Assembly: GCA_030594725.1 (NCBI GenBank)
Contig: JAUVEQ010000201.1
Span: forward strand, 1-5,716
Source of the DNA: Methanobacteriota archaeon
GTDB lineage: Archaea; Thermoplasmatota; DTKX01; GCA-020343715
Length of the DNA stretch: 5,716 nucleotides
Direction: 5' to 3'
Position 1 is the stretch's first letter; each line of letters starts with the position of its first letter. The notes under the pieces were generated by a model, which worked only from the letters and a program-made list of their open reading frames with translations, had not been told where the DNA came from and did no database searches. The position numbers were made by a program, and so were the translations under genes. Positions 5,448 to 5,716 of the stretch are shown piece after piece.

Positions 5448-5716
5448 ATGATGCGGCTGAGGAAGACAATCACAGCAAAGATATTCCAACCTACTGTGAG
5501 GAAGCGTAGAGCTCTCGATGGACTATGGAGGTCCTGGAAGGCCGCGCTTGGGTTGAAGCGCGATTACGCGTTCCTCCGCGAGAGCACAGATCTTCCATCT
5601 TATTACTGCCGAGAAATCAACTGGAAGATTAAGAAGGGTGCCGACGCACCGGTCGGGGTTCCGAAGGACGCCCTCAAGCTCCTGCCTGGTGGCGCATTCG
5701 CACCCTGGTTCGCATC
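5448..5716 (+). CDS. TnpB-like RNA-guided endonuclease / IS200-IS605-type accessory transposase, N-terminal part (3' truncated by window)
   Basis: The frame is open from ATG 5448 to the right edge (89 codons, no stop). The start, MMRLRKTITAKIFQPT followed by VRKRRALDGLWRSWKAAL, resembles the N-terminus of TnpB proteins: a basic beta strand of the R-K-T-I-x-A-K type, then an amphipathic helix with K-R-x-A-L. The visible end (VPKDALKLLPGGAFAPW) could enter the next strand of the wedge domain. The RuvC DED residues and zinc finger would lie outside the window, so activity cannot be judged. TnpB is a programmable nuclease guided by an RNA from the element's right end. Base composition is lower in GC than the neighbours, with A-rich codons early on, which fits mobile DNA. 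ATG 5433 is in frame but badly placed relative to the TATA box. The left end of the element should lie in 5303-5447 but I cannot fix it. Confidence 0.6.
   Translation, partial: MMRLRKTITAKIFQPTVRKRRALDGLWRSWKAALGLKRDYAFLRESTDLPSYYCREINWKIKKGADAPVGVPKDALKLLPGGAFAPWFA

Noticed and set aside
1..5716. CRISPR array or a defence operon
   Set aside because: No regularly spaced 20-40 bp repeats are seen, and no gene besides the TnpB-like fragment resembles a nucleic-acid defence component.

Overview
The window looks like a piece of a GC-rich archaeal chromosome, probably Euryarchaeota and perhaps Thermoplasmatota. The support is several BRE/TATA-type promoter elements at archaeal spacing, transcripts predicted to be leaderless or nearly so, a TrmJ-type tRNA methyltransferase, an archaeal-style tRNA-Leu, and surface proteins anchored by a C-terminal membrane helix or a lipobox cysteine. 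The lineage is an inference from style, not a database result.

Layout, left to right. (1) The 3' part of a large surface protein: an alpha/alpha-toroid (prenyltransferase/squalene-cyclase-like repeat) region, then beta-sandwich-like domains, a C-terminal membrane helix and a short acidic tail. (2) After 41 bp, on the same strand, a COG2509-type FAD-dependent oxidoreductase that starts with TTG and carries a four-cysteine cluster. (3) Converging on it with a 5-bp gap, trmJ on the minus strand, whose acidic tail is encoded by a 12-bp tandem repeat. (4) Divergent from trmJ, a tRNA-Leu(CAA) gene with encoded CCA. The two promoters are mirror copies of an 8-bp motif. (5) About 280 bp of non-coding DNA with a long potential RNA hairpin. 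(6) A small one-domain cupin gene with its own TATA box. (7) Converging on the cupin, a minus-strand gene for a lipoprotein with a toast-rack-like beta fold. (8) Divergent from that, the start of a TnpB-like (IS200/IS605/IS607 RNA-guided nuclease) gene that runs off the right edge. It is preceded by a TATA box placed for a leaderless mRNA.

The genes do not form one obvious pathway. The first two may be co-transcribed. The trmJ/tRNA-Leu pair is a plausible functional neighbourhood, because the tRNA has C32, the kind of site TrmJ methylates. The rest reads as ordinary chromosomal content plus one mobile-element gene at the edge. I see no convincing new multi-gene system. The points most worth a second look are the mirrored trmJ/tRNA promoters, the mispaired tRNA-Leu T-stem, the structured non-coding segment after the tRNA, and the cut-off TnpB gene.
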